DNA of 57,335 nucleotides from Planctomycetota bacterium. GTDB lineage: Bacteria; Planctomycetota; Phycisphaerae; WQYP01. This document shows positions 1 to 9,844 of this stretch, piece after piece. Under the pieces are notes generated by a model that had not been told where the DNA came from, made no database searches, and was given only the letters and a program-made list of their open reading frames with translations. The DNA lies in assembly GCA_021810145.1 (NCBI GenBank), contig JAJZJL010000010.1, forward strand, positions 1-57,335. The letters run 5' to 3'. Position 1 is the first letter of the stretch. Every line of letters begins with the position of its first letter. The position numbers were made by a program, and so were the translations under genes.

Positions 1-2
1 TG

Positions 3-497
3 CCGGGCGACCCCCGCGGCTACGTATCCAACACGCTGATGAAAAATGGGCGCTATACCTCCAGGCGAAGCCAGCATGGTGAGCCTGTCTCCCGCGACAA
101 CCCGCACACGTTCGCCGCCGCAAAAAAGGCCCAGCAGCATGAAACCGTCTGGTTGCTGCCGCAGCAGGCCTTTACTGTCGCGGAAGCAATGAAAAACGCC
201 GCGGCCGCGCGAAACTGGCATATTATCCGCGCCGCGGTGATGGCCGGCCATGTTCATACGCTCACGGCCAACTGCCCTGATGACGGTCCGGCGGTGCGGC
301 GCATTCTCAAGGGTGTCTCCACCGCCGCACTCTCTGCCGGCGCTGGCCACCCCGGCCGGTGGTGGACACGCGGCGGAAGCGGCCGGTACTTGCACAGCCA
401 ATGCTCCTTAGACGCAGTGGAAGAATACATCCGCAACCAACGTGCAATACTCTGCGAAATCATCAATATGCGCGTAATCCCTCACCCCACCCGCTGA
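3..497 (+). CDS. RAYT-like (REP-associated tyrosine) transposase, 5' end missing
   Basis: The gene enters from beyond the left edge; the frame is open from base 3, and the in-frame ATG at 39 is internal. The product belongs to the single-strand DNA transposases of the IS200/Y1 fold. The visible N-terminal piece PGDPRGYVSN matches the TWLPGDPRG start typical of planctomycete RAYT proteins. The HUH motif is present as GHVHTL. Near the C-terminus a WWTRGGSGRYL block is followed by EEYIRNQ, whose Tyr is the likely catalytic nucleophile. Catalytic residues therefore look intact in the part seen. RAYTs are domesticated-like transposases that act on palindromic REP elements. A matching palindromic repeat starts about 50 bp downstream and recurs at 2.24 kb. 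Family assignment comes from motifs only. Confidence 0.72.
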   Translation, partial: PGDPRGYVSNTLMKNGRYTSRRSQHGEPVSRDNPHTFAAAKKAQQHETVWLLPQQAFTVAEAMKNAAAARNWHIIRAAVMAGHVHTLTANCPDDGPAVRRILKGVSTAALSAGAGHPGRWWTRGGSGRYLHSQCSLDAVEEYIRNQRAILCEIINMRVIPHPTR

Positions 498-547
498 CGC
501 CCGGCAATGCCCGCGAGCTGATCGCGCTGCAGCGCCGATTCTTTTTG

Positions 548-629
548 CGAGCCGCTGGATTTATTCCAGCGGTCCGCCGGCTCTCGCCATTTAATTCGCC
601 GCGCCGTCCCTGTGAATTCCCACCGCAAG
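548..629. repeat. REP-like palindromic repeat, copy 1
   Basis: This is an 82-bp unit shared, with scattered substitutions, with 2241-2325. It opens with a perfect 8-bp inverted repeat (CCGCTGGA at 552-559, TCCAGCGG at 565-572) around a 5-base loop and ends in a shared CCCTGTGAATTCCC stretch. It lies just downstream of the RAYT gene, the expected genomic setting for REP elements. Its right end overlaps the first codons of the next ORF. Confidence 0.6.
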
Positions 630-1175
630 TCCGCGGACGAAGCGACCACGAAACTCAACGAGAAGCTGGATGAAGCCAGCCGCATCGTGGGTCTAATCGC
701 CAATACCGGAATGGCGGGGCATTATCAAATCATCGCAAACCGGGAGTGGAAGTGGATGTGGATAATGCGATGGGTAGCGGGACTTTTTTTCCTGGGTGCA
801 ATCGCAGCTATCGGGCTCTTAATTTGGATGGTTCATTCGGCACAGGTCGACTGGGAAATGGTGGTCTTCCGCTTCGCGCTGGTGGTCGTTGTGCTCGTCC
901 CGGCACTCTACTTTGCCCGCGAATCAGCGCGGCATATGCAGCGGGAGGCACACAATCGCCGTATCGAACTGGAGCTTTCAGCGCTTCAGCCTTTCATTGC
1001 GCGGCTGCCGGATAAGGAAGCGCAGGAAATTATCAAGAAGAAGGCGGACCAATATTTTGGACAGGAGCCGCCCTCGGACCAGGACGATGCCTACCTGTTG
1101 AAAAGCGTCTCACTGCGCGGAGACCAGGTGCTCAAGATTTTGACTAAAGTGCTTGCGGCATGGCGGGGAAAGTAG
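612..1175 (+). CDS. Two-helix membrane protein with charged C-terminal tail, probably 5'-truncated
   Basis: This is a protein of 187 residues and unknown function. After about 45 polar residues come two membrane helices (roughly residues 46-67 and 78-98), then a long charged segment predicted helical (ARESARHMQREAHNRR onward) ending in AWRGK. The arrangement resembles the C-terminal part of larger coiled-coil membrane proteins. The GTG at 612 has no Shine-Dalgarno sequence, and the first six codons lie inside the REP-like repeat at 548-629. The repeat may therefore have inserted into an older gene and replaced its front. The next in-frame ATG is at 711, which would leave only the membrane part. 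Expression is uncertain and no function can be assigned. Confidence 0.5.
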   Translation: MNSHRKSADEATTKLNEKLDEASRIVGLIANTGMAGHYQIIANREWKWMWIMRWVAGLFFLGAIAAIGLLIWMVHSAQVDWEMVVFRFALVVVVLVPALYFARESARHMQREAHNRRIELELSALQPFIARLPDKEAQEIIKKKADQYFGQEPPSDQDDAYLLKSVSLRGDQVLKILTKVLAAWRGK

Positions 1176-1404
1176 CCATTCGCCCCCCATCCTACCGGAG
1201 GAAATCCCCTCGCACCGGGACCGCCCTGGCGGAGTTCTGGAGCATATCATGTGCTACAATGAATGTGCCCAAGACCACCTCCGTGCGATTTCGGGTATAA
1301 TAGCGGCTGCTTAATGCGTTGTTGTGATACCTTTTGGAAATCCACGCGCGTGCCCCTGGCGCGGAAAAATCTTCAGGGGTGGATTCGGTATCCGGGAGTT
1401 CAGA

Positions 1405-1695
1405 ATGATCAGCATGCAAGAGGTTCTGCGACGACGTGATGATATTCTGGCGGCGGCGCGGCGAAATGGTGCCCATGACGTACGAATATTCGGGTCTGTG
1501 GCCCGCGGGCAGGCGGACGCATCATCGGACTTGGATATTTTAGTACAATTCGATCCAGACCGGACTCTTTTTGATCACGGGGAACTGGTGATGGACTTAC
1601 AAGACATGCTGGGAGTGCATGTGGATGTACTCGATGTGGATGGCCTGCGTCCGCGATTTCGTCACCACGTCATGAAAGAGGCGGTACCGCTGTGA
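1405..1695 (+). CDS. mntA: MntA-type minimal nucleotidyltransferase antitoxin
   Basis: This 96-residue protein is of the minimal nucleotidyltransferase (MNT) family. The active-site pattern GSX10DXD is exact: G30-S31, ten residues, then D42-L43-D44, in the context [19 protein letters not shown]. In studied MNT-HEPN systems the antitoxin transfers AMP to a tyrosine of the HEPN toxin and so silences it. The open frame runs back to 1324, but ATG 1405 has GGGAG eight bases upstream and gives the normal family length. The next gene begins in a GTGA overlap with this stop, so the two are translationally coupled. The pair sits beside a transposase and repeats, a usual setting for such modules. Confidence 0.85.
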   Translation: MISMQEVLRRRDDILAAARRNGAHDVRIFGSVARGQADASSDLDILVQFDPDRTLFDHGELVMDLQDMLGVHVDVLDVDGLRPRFRHHVMKEAVPL

Positions 1696-2048
1696 GACCA
1701 ACCCGGCTGCTATTGCAGGACATCCTCGATTCGATTGATGAGGTAGTGCAATCCACACCCGCATCGGTGACGGAGTTCGAGAACAACAAATTTCTGCAGT
1801 CACACATCCTTCGGCATATCCAAATTATCGGAGAAGCCGCGTGGCGGCTCCCGGAATCACTGCGCAATGCCCATCCTGCGGTGCCGTGGAGGCGAATAGC
1901 GGGAATGCGGCATGTACTGGTGCATGATTATTTCGAGGTCAATTGGACTCGTGTTTTCAAAACCGCTCGTGAAGATGTTCCCGCTCTTCAACCGCAATTG
2001 CGGAAAATTCTCGAGGCATTGCCGTCGGAATTCGGCGGCCCTGAATAA
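1692..2048 (+). CDS. hepT: HepT-type HEPN ribonuclease toxin (DUF86)
   Basis: This 118-residue HEPN protein partners the MNT antitoxin just upstream. It is almost entirely helical, and the catalytic RX4HXY motif is intact: R73, H78 and Y80 in [10 protein letters not shown]. In characterised HepT proteins the Arg and His perform RNA cleavage and the Tyr is the AMPylation target of the antitoxin. The start is a GTG that overlaps the mntA stop by four bases. The antitoxin-first order and the overlap are standard for this class. Nothing in the sequence indicates inactivation. Toxicity itself is inferred from family knowledge. Confidence 0.85.
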   Translation: MRPTRLLLQDILDSIDEVVQSTPASVTEFENNKFLQSHILRHIQIIGEAAWRLPESLRNAHPAVPWRRIAGMRHVLVHDYFEVNWTRVFKTAREDVPALQPQLRKILEALPSEFGGPE

Positions 2049-2240
2049 TCTGACATAAGGCCTTCACCGCCTCCGGTCGCCCATCTCTACGCCGATGGTC
2101 CCGATGAAGATCGGGAGAACCGAACCAGAATTCGCCCACATCTTAAGCACCTTTCCGCTGGTACCGCAGGAAGCAAAGGGTGCGGCCCTGGCGGAATTCA
2201 AACGCCAATCGCGCTGATGCCACCACACCCCCGCCGATCC

Positions 2241-2325
2241 CGCGAGCCGCTGGGTTTATTCCAGCGGTCCGCGGGCGCTCGCCATTTTATTTGGCCGGGC
2301 CGTCCCTGTGAATTCCCGCCGCAAG
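2241..2325. repeat. REP-like palindromic repeat, copy 2
   Basis: This unit aligns with 548-629. The stem is CCGCTGG (2245-2251) paired with CCAGCGG (2259-2265), and the same CCGTCCCTGTGAATTCCC tail follows. It is in the same orientation as copy 1. Confidence 0.6.
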
Positions 2326-2460
2326 CTGGGGGCCAGGCAGGCCTTCGGTGGGCTGCGGGAGCGAGCGTGGCGGAGAAACGATTATTTCCTTGCAATCAAG
2401 TCCCCCCCTGACCCCGATGAGAATCGGGAGGGGGAATTCTATGGTCGTTGTGTGCGGACA

Positions 2461-2539
2461 TGATGTAAATATTGTCGCTGGCCCCGTTCGTGACAACGGC
2501 CGCGGATTTCCATCACGCGGCTGCGGGGGACGGGGGTAT
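2461..2539. repeat. 79-bp direct repeat, left of the phosphoesterase gene
   Basis: This stretch matches 4344-4422 with only a few substitutions and no gaps. It contains CCGTT-CGTGAC-AACGG, a 5-bp stem, followed by CCGCGGATTTCCAT and a G-rich end. The two copies bracket the phosphoesterase gene. Confidence 0.7.
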
Positions 2540-2565
2540 TGCCATCGTCGCGGCGGTGGAGCGCG

Positions 2566-3972
2566 TCAGTGCGACTTTGCAGGCGGCTTCGCGGGCGGGA
2601 CATAGGGAACCGCTCGCGAGCGCACACTTGCGCCGGGATTCCACATGTTTTCCTCGTGCGGCAATTGCGTTAACGACTGGTACACCAGGTGCACCTTGTT
2701 CAAGTGAGATCTTTCGTTGCGCGGCACCGGGATCATTGTTTTCGGTGCCGACGGACCGGTGAAGTTAAAGCAGTCGTACATGTCGTTGGCCCGCAGATCG
2801 CGCAAAGTCAGGTTCTTGAGGTGCCAGCGCGTTTCGATGAATTTCAGCACGGAGGTGAAATCGTAGGTGTAATGGGATATGTAGTGCTGCTTCGCATAAG
2901 GTGATATCACGATCATCGGAACGCGAAATCCGTAGCCGTAGGCGTCCACTTCCGGCGGCGGGACCTGGTCATAAAAGCCGCCGTAGTCATCCCAGGTCAG
3001 GAAGATGACGCTGTCGTGCCAGTAACGGCTTTGCATGATGGCGTTGATCAGGCGGGTGGTGTACCACATGCCCTGCCGCACCGGTTCGGGTGGGTGCTCG
3101 CTGTCCTGAAAATCAGGAATAAGCCAGGAAACCTGCGGCAGGCCGCCTTTCTTGAGTGCGTTGTAAAACTTTGCCTGCGGCATGAGGTGGGCCATGAGCT
3201 TGGGATTATCCCGAATCTCCTTAAAGCCGGGCATGGGATTCCACAGCGTGAACGTTTTCGGGCTGGGATAAGCCAGGTTGGCCAACGACGCATTGATCCG
3301 CCGGGCGTTTGGTGGCAGCGGCTGGGTTTCGACGTAATAGCCCCAGCTCACATTCTGGCCGGTGAACCTCTTGACGATGGAAATGAAATCGAATCCGTCG
3401 TGGTCGCCCGTTTTCTTTCGCAACGCCGCCAGCGAGCCGATGTTGTTGAGTTCGCGGGATTGCGCAGCCACCGTGTAAACATGGTTGGGGGAGCTGCCGC
3501 TCATTTCGGAGGAAAAGAAGCGGTCGCACAGCGTGTAATTGTGGGCGTAAGTCCAGTAATTGGGGATATCCTTCCGGTCATAATATCCCATGGTGTACGG
3601 GGTACCTTCAGCCCAGACGAACCCGTCCATTCTTCCGCTGTCGTAGCAGGCATGGGCGGATTCCCAACTGTGGTGAAGGTCGATCAACGGCTGGCCGGGG
3701 GGCATATGAAAAGGCCTGACACTCGGGTGGCCGCCGGGGCGCTTGGCCAGACAGGTGTAGGGTGGGATGCCATTGGCACCGGGAAACGTGCCGAAATAGT
3801 TGTCGAAGGAATGGTTTTCCTGAATGATCCAGATAACGTGGTGTATCTTGTCCATGCCCTGCGGAGCCGCGGGCGAACGGGCAGCGGATCGGGCACCCGA
3901 AAAGCCGATGCCGATCAGTGCTATCGCCACGGCCAATAATGCTGTGATTCGAGGATTAAAATTTGAAGCCAT
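2566..3972 (-). CDS. Secreted phosphoesterase (phospholipase C / acid phosphatase family)
   Basis: This 468-residue protein belongs to the PF04185 phosphoesterase family, which cleaves phosphate esters including phospholipid head groups. An N-terminal signal peptide (hydrophobic core about residues 9-24) precedes the mature enzyme. Family signatures are all present: [10 protein letters not shown] at residues 51-60, then [43 protein letters not shown] and [14 protein letters not shown]. The frame is open to 4068, but ATG 3972 has GGAGG seven bases before it and starts a clean signal peptide. The gene stands alone between two direct repeats, which suggests it may have moved as a unit. A role in phosphate scavenging is likely; the exact substrate cannot be read. 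Confidence 0.88.
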   Translation of the reverse strand: MASNFNPRITALLAVAIALIGIGFSGARSAARSPAAPQGMDKIHHVIWIIQENHSFDNYFGTFPGANGIPPYTCLAKRPGGHPSVRPFHMPPGQPLIDLHHSWESAHACYDSGRMDGFVWAEGTPYTMGYYDRKDIPNYWTYAHNYTLCDRFFSSEMSGSSPNHVYTVAAQSRELNNIGSLAALRKKTGDHDGFDFISIVKRFTGQNVSWGYYVETQPLPPNARRINASLANLAYPSPKTFTLWNPMPGFKEIRDNPKLMAHLMPQAKFYNALKKGGLPQVSWLIPDFQDSEHPPEPVRQGMWYTTRLINAIMQSRYWHDSVIFLTWDDYGGFYDQVPPPEVDAYGYGFRVPMIVISPYAKQHYISHYTYDFTSVLKFIETRWHLKNLTLRDLRANDMYDCFNFTGPSAPKTMIPVPRNERSHLNKVHLVYQSLTQLPHEENMWNPGASVRSRAVPYVPPAKPPAKSH

Positions 3973-4159
3973 CACATATCCTCCATGCGATAAAGCCACG
4001 CGGTTGCAAACGGTGTTCCGTTTCGATAATGGTACACAAACAGAACAGATGACGGCCTGATCATACACTTTTGATTATCCCAGTCAATACCGCGGTCAAA
4101 CGATTGTCAAGCCCAATTTAAAATGGACTTGCCCATAAACGATGGCCACGGGGCGGGGT

Positions 4160-4318
4160 TCATGAAGGCCGGTCGTACACGCGCCGTGGCCGTCCGACCG
4201 GCTGGTGGCAGCCGAGGCAATTGACATAGCCAACGGCCATAACCTTGACTTTGTGCTGGTCGAATTGCGTTCTGCGAATCGTGACGGCATCCCGCGAAAC
4301 CCAATGGTGCTGATTTTT
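4160..4318 (-). pseudogene. Possible remnant of a cytochrome-c-type protein
   Basis: This is a 52-codon frame closed by TAA upstream (4319-4321) and TGA at 4160-4162, with no start codon near its beginning. It reads as plausible protein (HHWVSRDAVTIRRTQFDQHK, then VMAVGYVNCLGCHQPVG). CLGCH fits the CXXCH heme c attachment motif. An A7 run lies at the upstream stop, so a frameshift may have ended a longer gene. It could also be chance. Confidence 0.25.
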
Positions 4319-4343
4319 TTATTCGTGCCGCAAACCACGGATG

Positions 4344-4422
4344 TGACGTGAATGTTGCCGCTGGCCCCGTTCGTGACAACGGCCGCGGATTTCCATCTCG
4401 CGGCTGCGGGGGACGGGGGTAT
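4344..4422. repeat. 79-bp direct repeat, right of the phosphoesterase gene
   Basis: This is the partner of 2461-2539, in the same orientation. The core CTGGCCCCGTTCGTGACAAC is identical in both copies and the match continues through GCGGCTGCGGGGGACGGGGG. Confidence 0.7.
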
Positions 4423-4635
4423 GATCGCAATCTTGCATCCTTGGTGTTCGTTCGATGAACCGCGTCTACCATTCAATAATGGGATATGGGAATCGGTTGC
4501 CGAACGCTCAATGCTCCGCATGCAAATTCGCCATCAATTCAGCCACATCGGCGAATCTTTTGCCCTTGCCAGCTTCAAGCTCGGCGATCACGTTGCGGCG
4601 AAATGGCATCGGGCACCTGATATCCTGTACGGACA

Positions 4636-5382
4636 TCACTTAAGGCCCTGCAGAATTAACATACCGCCGGTGAAAATCAGGCCCAGGTAAACGCAGCGGT
4701 AAAACAGTTCGCCCCGCAGGCGGCGGTTGAGATGCCGCCCGATCACAATCGCAATGAACATGCCGGGGAGCGAAAATATGAAGTAGCGTGTCACGGGGGC
4801 CGCCCAAAGGCCCATTGCCGCATAGGCAATCAGGACGGCAAGACTTACCGGAAGAAAATATCCCTGAAATGTGGCGCGCAAATGTTGCGGTGACCAGCGG
4901 CGTAAAGCGGCATATACCACCAGTGGCGGCCCATTGATACCATAAGCCCCACCCAGAACCCCGGCCAGAAAGCCCACCCCCAGCAGCCACCGTCGATGAT
5001 CAGTCTTGAGATGTCCGAGAGATTTGGCCGTCAACAGGTATATGGCAAAACAGGCGATGACAAAACCGAGAATGATTTTTACATATTTGTTATCTATTTT
5101 TAACAACAGCAGCAACCCGAAGGGAATGCCGAAAAGCGAAGCCGGGACCAGCCAGGCGACGCTTCGAATATGCACACTGCTCCAGTCCTGTGCCAGCACA
5201 ACCGCCGCCACCGTGACTGAAACCATCACCGCCAGAGGCGCAGCAACCAGCACCGGTATACGCAGGGCCAACAGTGGCACGGCAACCAGAGCTTCGCCGA
5301 AACCCAATGTGGAGCGGATCAACGTTGCCAGAAAAATGACGATAAGCACATAAACCGTCGTCGCATCGATCACGTGTGGCAT
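4636..5382 (-). CDS. TauE/SafE-family membrane exporter
   Basis: This 248-residue integral membrane protein is of the TauE/SafE (DUF81) family, whose studied members export sulfite or sulfo-organic anions. About eight hydrophobic helices fill the sequence. Two family landmarks are visible: RSTLGFGEALVAVPLLAL near residues 23-40 and the second-repeat counterpart GFLAGVLGGAYGINGPPLV near the middle. Length is normal. The stop of the Trm112-like gene upstream lies only 18 bases before this start, so the two are probably cotranscribed. The transported anion cannot be deduced; there are no sulfur-metabolism genes immediately beside it. Confidence 0.85.
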   Translation of the reverse strand: MPHVIDATTVYVLIVIFLATLIRSTLGFGEALVAVPLLALRIPVLVAAPLAVMVSVTVAAVVLAQDWSSVHIRSVAWLVPASLFGIPFGLLLLLKIDNKYVKIILGFVIACFAIYLLTAKSLGHLKTDHRRWLLGVGFLAGVLGGAYGINGPPLVVYAALRRWSPQHLRATFQGYFLPVSLAVLIAYAAMGLWAAPVTRYFIFSLPGMFIAIVIGRHLNRRLRGELFYRCVYLGLIFTGGMLILQGLK

Positions 5383-5400
5383 GCTCCGTTTATGCGGCGT

Positions 5401-5616
5401 TCAAGCCGGAATCTGGGCGGCAAATTTCTGGCGAAATTCATCCAGTGATGCGATGCCCGGCGGGAGTTCGGCCTGATCGATTAATAAAATGGGTATGCCA
5501 TCGCGAATGGGATATCGCAATCCGCCCACCTCGCTGACCAGAAAATCACCTTCTTGCCGAAGGCGGCTTCGGGTTAACGGGCAAACCAGAATTTCAAGCA
5601 ATTCCGGATCCAACAT
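5401..5616 (-). CDS. Trm112-like small protein
   Basis: This 71-residue protein is of the Trm112 (UPF0434) family. The eukaryotic and archaeal members are zinc-binding activators of tRNA, rRNA and release-factor methyltransferases; bacterial members are poorly characterised. The sequence has the family opening [17 protein letters not shown] and the central block [19 protein letters not shown]. Only one cysteine remains of the usual zinc-binding set, as is common in bacterial versions. It is followed on the same strand by the TauE-type exporter gene after 18 bases. No methyltransferase partner is adjacent. Confidence 0.85.
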   Translation of the reverse strand: MLDPELLEILVCPLTRSRLRQEGDFLVSEVGGLRYPIRDGIPILLIDQAELPPGIASLDEFRQKFAAQIPA

Positions 5617-6158
5617 TTCGGCTCCTACGGCTGGGGTTACTGTGCACAGCTTACCAACCGTTACATGCTACCGATAAAGCGAACGGTGGTCTACCTGGTA
5701 CGTTCAGGCAATCGGCCGGGGCGGCTGGCGCTGAAATTTCGGCAGCCGGGCCGACGCGTTTGGAATTTGGAAACTGGAACATGGAACATGGAACATGGAA
5801 TCTGGGATCTGGGATCTGGAATCGCTGCGCTTTGAACAGGTTCTGAATTGTTATCCACAGATTTCTCAGATTACGCAGATTCAGCGCATTGGTCATTGAT
5901 CACTGCTGCCTCGAAACAACAGCGAGCAGGCTCGCCGGCTTAACCGGATTCACTGAACCTACTGATAATACTGACCCATACGGGCTAATACCGACTGATA
6001 CTGTCATTGCTTATTGATCATTGATCATTGGCACCCGGTCATTGCTCATTGGACTGTGGCAGCGGCCCGCTTGGCCAAAGCCATTGCCGGGGCTGCTTAA
6101 ATACCGAGAGGCCCCAAACAAGTTTGACTTTCAGGATTATGTAGACAATAATGTCCTC
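5617..6158. other. Repeat-rich spacer before the HigBA module
   Basis: There is no supported gene here. Bases 5770-5819 are a run of short tandem units (GGAACAT three times, then GGGATCT repeats). The left arm of a large direct repeat occupies 5836-6052, ending in several TCATTG(A/C)TCA units. The toxin frame is open upstream to 6021 but shows no family sequence before 6159. Confidence 0.55.
5836..6052. repeat. Direct repeat, left arm (flanks HigBA)
   Basis: Copy of 6976-7153. The first 63 bases match exactly, from ACAGGTTCTGAATTG to GGTCATTGATCA. After a 2-base difference the match resumes through ACAACAGCGAGCAGGCTCGC and AACCTACTGATAATACTGAC. This copy then carries about 40 extra bases of TGATCATTG-type units. 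Confidence 0.8.
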
Positions 6159-6503
6159 ATGCGTGTAATTAAGAGATCCAAGCTCGACGATTTCTTCAGA
6201 TCGCATCCGCAAGGCACAAAACCTCTTTTGAGATGGTACGATATCGTCAGGAAGACTCGTTGGTCGAGCTTTGCCGAGATGCGACGGACGTTTCCGGCGG
6301 CTGACGAAGTAACAGTAAACAGCGGACGAAAAGCCGTTGTATTTAACATTAAAGACGGCTACCGCTTAATTACCGCCGTTCATTATGACAAGACCGTTAA
6401 GGATCGGAACAACATAAAAAAAGCGGTCGAAGGCAAGATTTACCTGTTCTTCTTCCTGACACATACCGAATATGATAAGAATCTATGGAAGGCGCAGCTA
6501 TGA
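6159..6503 (+). CDS. higB: HigB-type toxin (mRNA interferase)
   Basis: This 114-residue toxin is of the HigB family (PF09907), RelE-fold ribonucleases that cleave mRNA, usually at the ribosome. It shows the family opening MRVIKRSKLDDFF, the central RWYDIVRKTRWSSFAEMR block, a core strand AVVFNIKDGYRL and the C-terminal THTEYDK. The loop before the last strand is longer than usual and rich in Lys and Asn. ATG 6159 starts exactly at the family N-terminus, although no strong ribosome-binding site precedes it. The stop overlaps the antitoxin start as ATGA, giving the toxin-first order typical of higBA. The module is bracketed by direct repeats. Confidence 0.85.
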   Translation: MRVIKRSKLDDFFRSHPQGTKPLLRWYDIVRKTRWSSFAEMRRTFPAADEVTVNSGRKAVVFNIKDGYRLITAVHYDKTVKDRNNIKKAVEGKIYLFFFLTHTEYDKNLWKAQL

Positions 6504-6922
6504 ATACGACAACCACATTGATCTTTGCGGAAATGCCAAAGGACTACCCGGGCCTGGTCATGAATTTTATGCCCAAGGCAATTCATGATAATGTCGATTA
6601 CGAGAATACATTGGAGGTGATCGATACGCTCGTCGGCCACGAACTTACCGATGAGCAGGAATTATATCTCGATACGCTTTCGACACTGGTGGACGCCTAC
6701 GAGAATGAGCACTATGCAATGGAAACCCATGGCATGTCTCCAGTAGAGGCACTGAAGTTCCTGATGGAACAGCATGACATGACTGCCGATGATATCGGCA
6801 GGCTGTTGGGCGAGCGGACGTTGGGGTCTAAAATATTGCGTCGCAAAAGGAAGATCGGTCTGAAATATGCCAGGACATTGGCCAAAAAATTCGCGGTCGA
6901 CGTGAGCGTTTTTATTCGCTGA
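6500..6922 (+). CDS. higA: HigA-type antitoxin with helix-turn-helix
   Basis: This 140-residue antitoxin is paired with the HigB toxin upstream. An acidic N-terminal part is followed by a C-terminal helix-turn-helix of the COG5499 type: EALKFLMEQHDMTADDIGRL, then GERTLGSKILRRKRKIGL and ARTLAKKFAVDVSVF. HigA proteins bind and neutralise the toxin and repress their own promoter through this domain. The frame is open from 6485, but ATG 6500 overlaps the toxin stop by four bases and has GGAAGG (6487-6492) at a good distance. About 50 bases after its stop the right direct repeat begins. Confidence 0.83.
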   Translation: MNTTTTLIFAEMPKDYPGLVMNFMPKAIHDNVDYENTLEVIDTLVGHELTDEQELYLDTLSTLVDAYENEHYAMETHGMSPVEALKFLMEQHDMTADDIGRLLGERTLGSKILRRKRKIGLKYARTLAKKFAVDVSVFIR

Positions 6923-6975
6923 TGGTCGGCCCCGATCCGGCGATCCAATTGCCAGGCCCGTCCCGGTGCGACGGG

Positions 6976-7153
6976 ACAGGTTCTGAATTGTTATCCACAG
7001 ATTTCTCAGATTACGCAGATTCAGCGCATTGGTCATTGATCATGCTCCCTCGAAACAACAGCGAGCAGGCTCGCCGGCTTAACCGCATTCACTGAACCTA
7101 CTGATAATACTGACCCATACTGACCAATACTGTCATTGGTCATTGCTCACTGG
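6976..7153. repeat. Direct repeat, right arm (flanks HigBA)
   Basis: Same orientation as 5836-6052 and nearly identical over its first 150 bases, except for a small difference after TTGATCA and a shorter TCATTG tail. Together the two arms enclose only the higB and higA genes and their leader. Confidence 0.8.
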
Positions 7154-7190
7154 TTGTCGCAAGGACGCATTGCGGGTTCGCGACTTGGGC

Positions 7191-7224
7191 AAAAAAAGGG
7201 CACCGCATTTGTGGTGCGGTGCCC
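7191..7224 (-). terminator. Rho-independent terminator of ahcY
   Basis: On the minus strand a perfect 10-bp stem, GGGCACCGCA paired with TGCGGTGCCC around a 7-base loop, is followed at once by seven T residues. It lies about 45 bases beyond the ahcY stop codon. Confidence 0.9.
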
Positions 7225-7269
7225 GGTGTGAGGTTCGGTTATTTCTTTACGACGGATATGGGGCGACAA

Positions 7270-9607
<2,338 letters not shown>

Positions 9608-9844
9608 CCGGATAGAATGATAATTACTTGGGCGGCGATTGGCAAGCGCCGTGCGAACCGGTGGCTGAGGGCGGAACGGTAAACCCGCCGGAAAGTTATG
9701 CCAGGGTGATCGGGTGGATCAAAGTTCCACCCGCGTCTGGCCGATAATGATGGCAATGGGTCGGCCTGAGACCGGCATTGGCTTGAGAAAGTCCCCGATC
9801 AGGCGCTATGATGACGACTGCGAAAGAGCCTTGCGGCCCGAAAG

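Larger units (their letters stand above)
2049..2565. repeat. Gene-free spacer with stacked palindromes and repeats
   Basis: I see no credible gene in these 517 bases. They hold a second REP-like unit (2241-2325), one arm of a 79-bp direct repeat (2461-2539) and two near-identical small hairpins: CCCGAT with loop GAAG and ATCGGG at 2100-2115, and CCCGAT with loop GAGA and ATCGGG at 2413-2428. The phrase CCCTGGCGGA(A/G)TTC also occurs here and near 1224. Confidence 0.55.
3973..4635. other. Spacer with a gene relic and the right direct repeat
   Basis: These 660 bases carry no intact gene that I can support. They contain a short open stretch on the minus strand with a CXXCH heme-binding motif (4160-4318), probably a relic, and the second copy of the 79-bp direct repeat (4344-4422). 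Longer open frames here have no recognisable features and no start signals. Confidence 0.5.

Noticed and set aside
3016..3939. 307-codon open frame on the plus strand
   Set aside because: It lies entirely opposite the phosphoesterase gene, shows no protein features and follows the GC skew of that gene's codons.
4096..4521. 141-codon minus-strand frame
   Set aside because: It passes through the 79-bp repeat, and the protein-like reading (with CXXCH) is in a different frame.
5770..5819. CRISPR-like short tandem units
   Set aside because: Units are 7-10 bases and directly adjacent with no spacers, so this is a simple tandem repeat.
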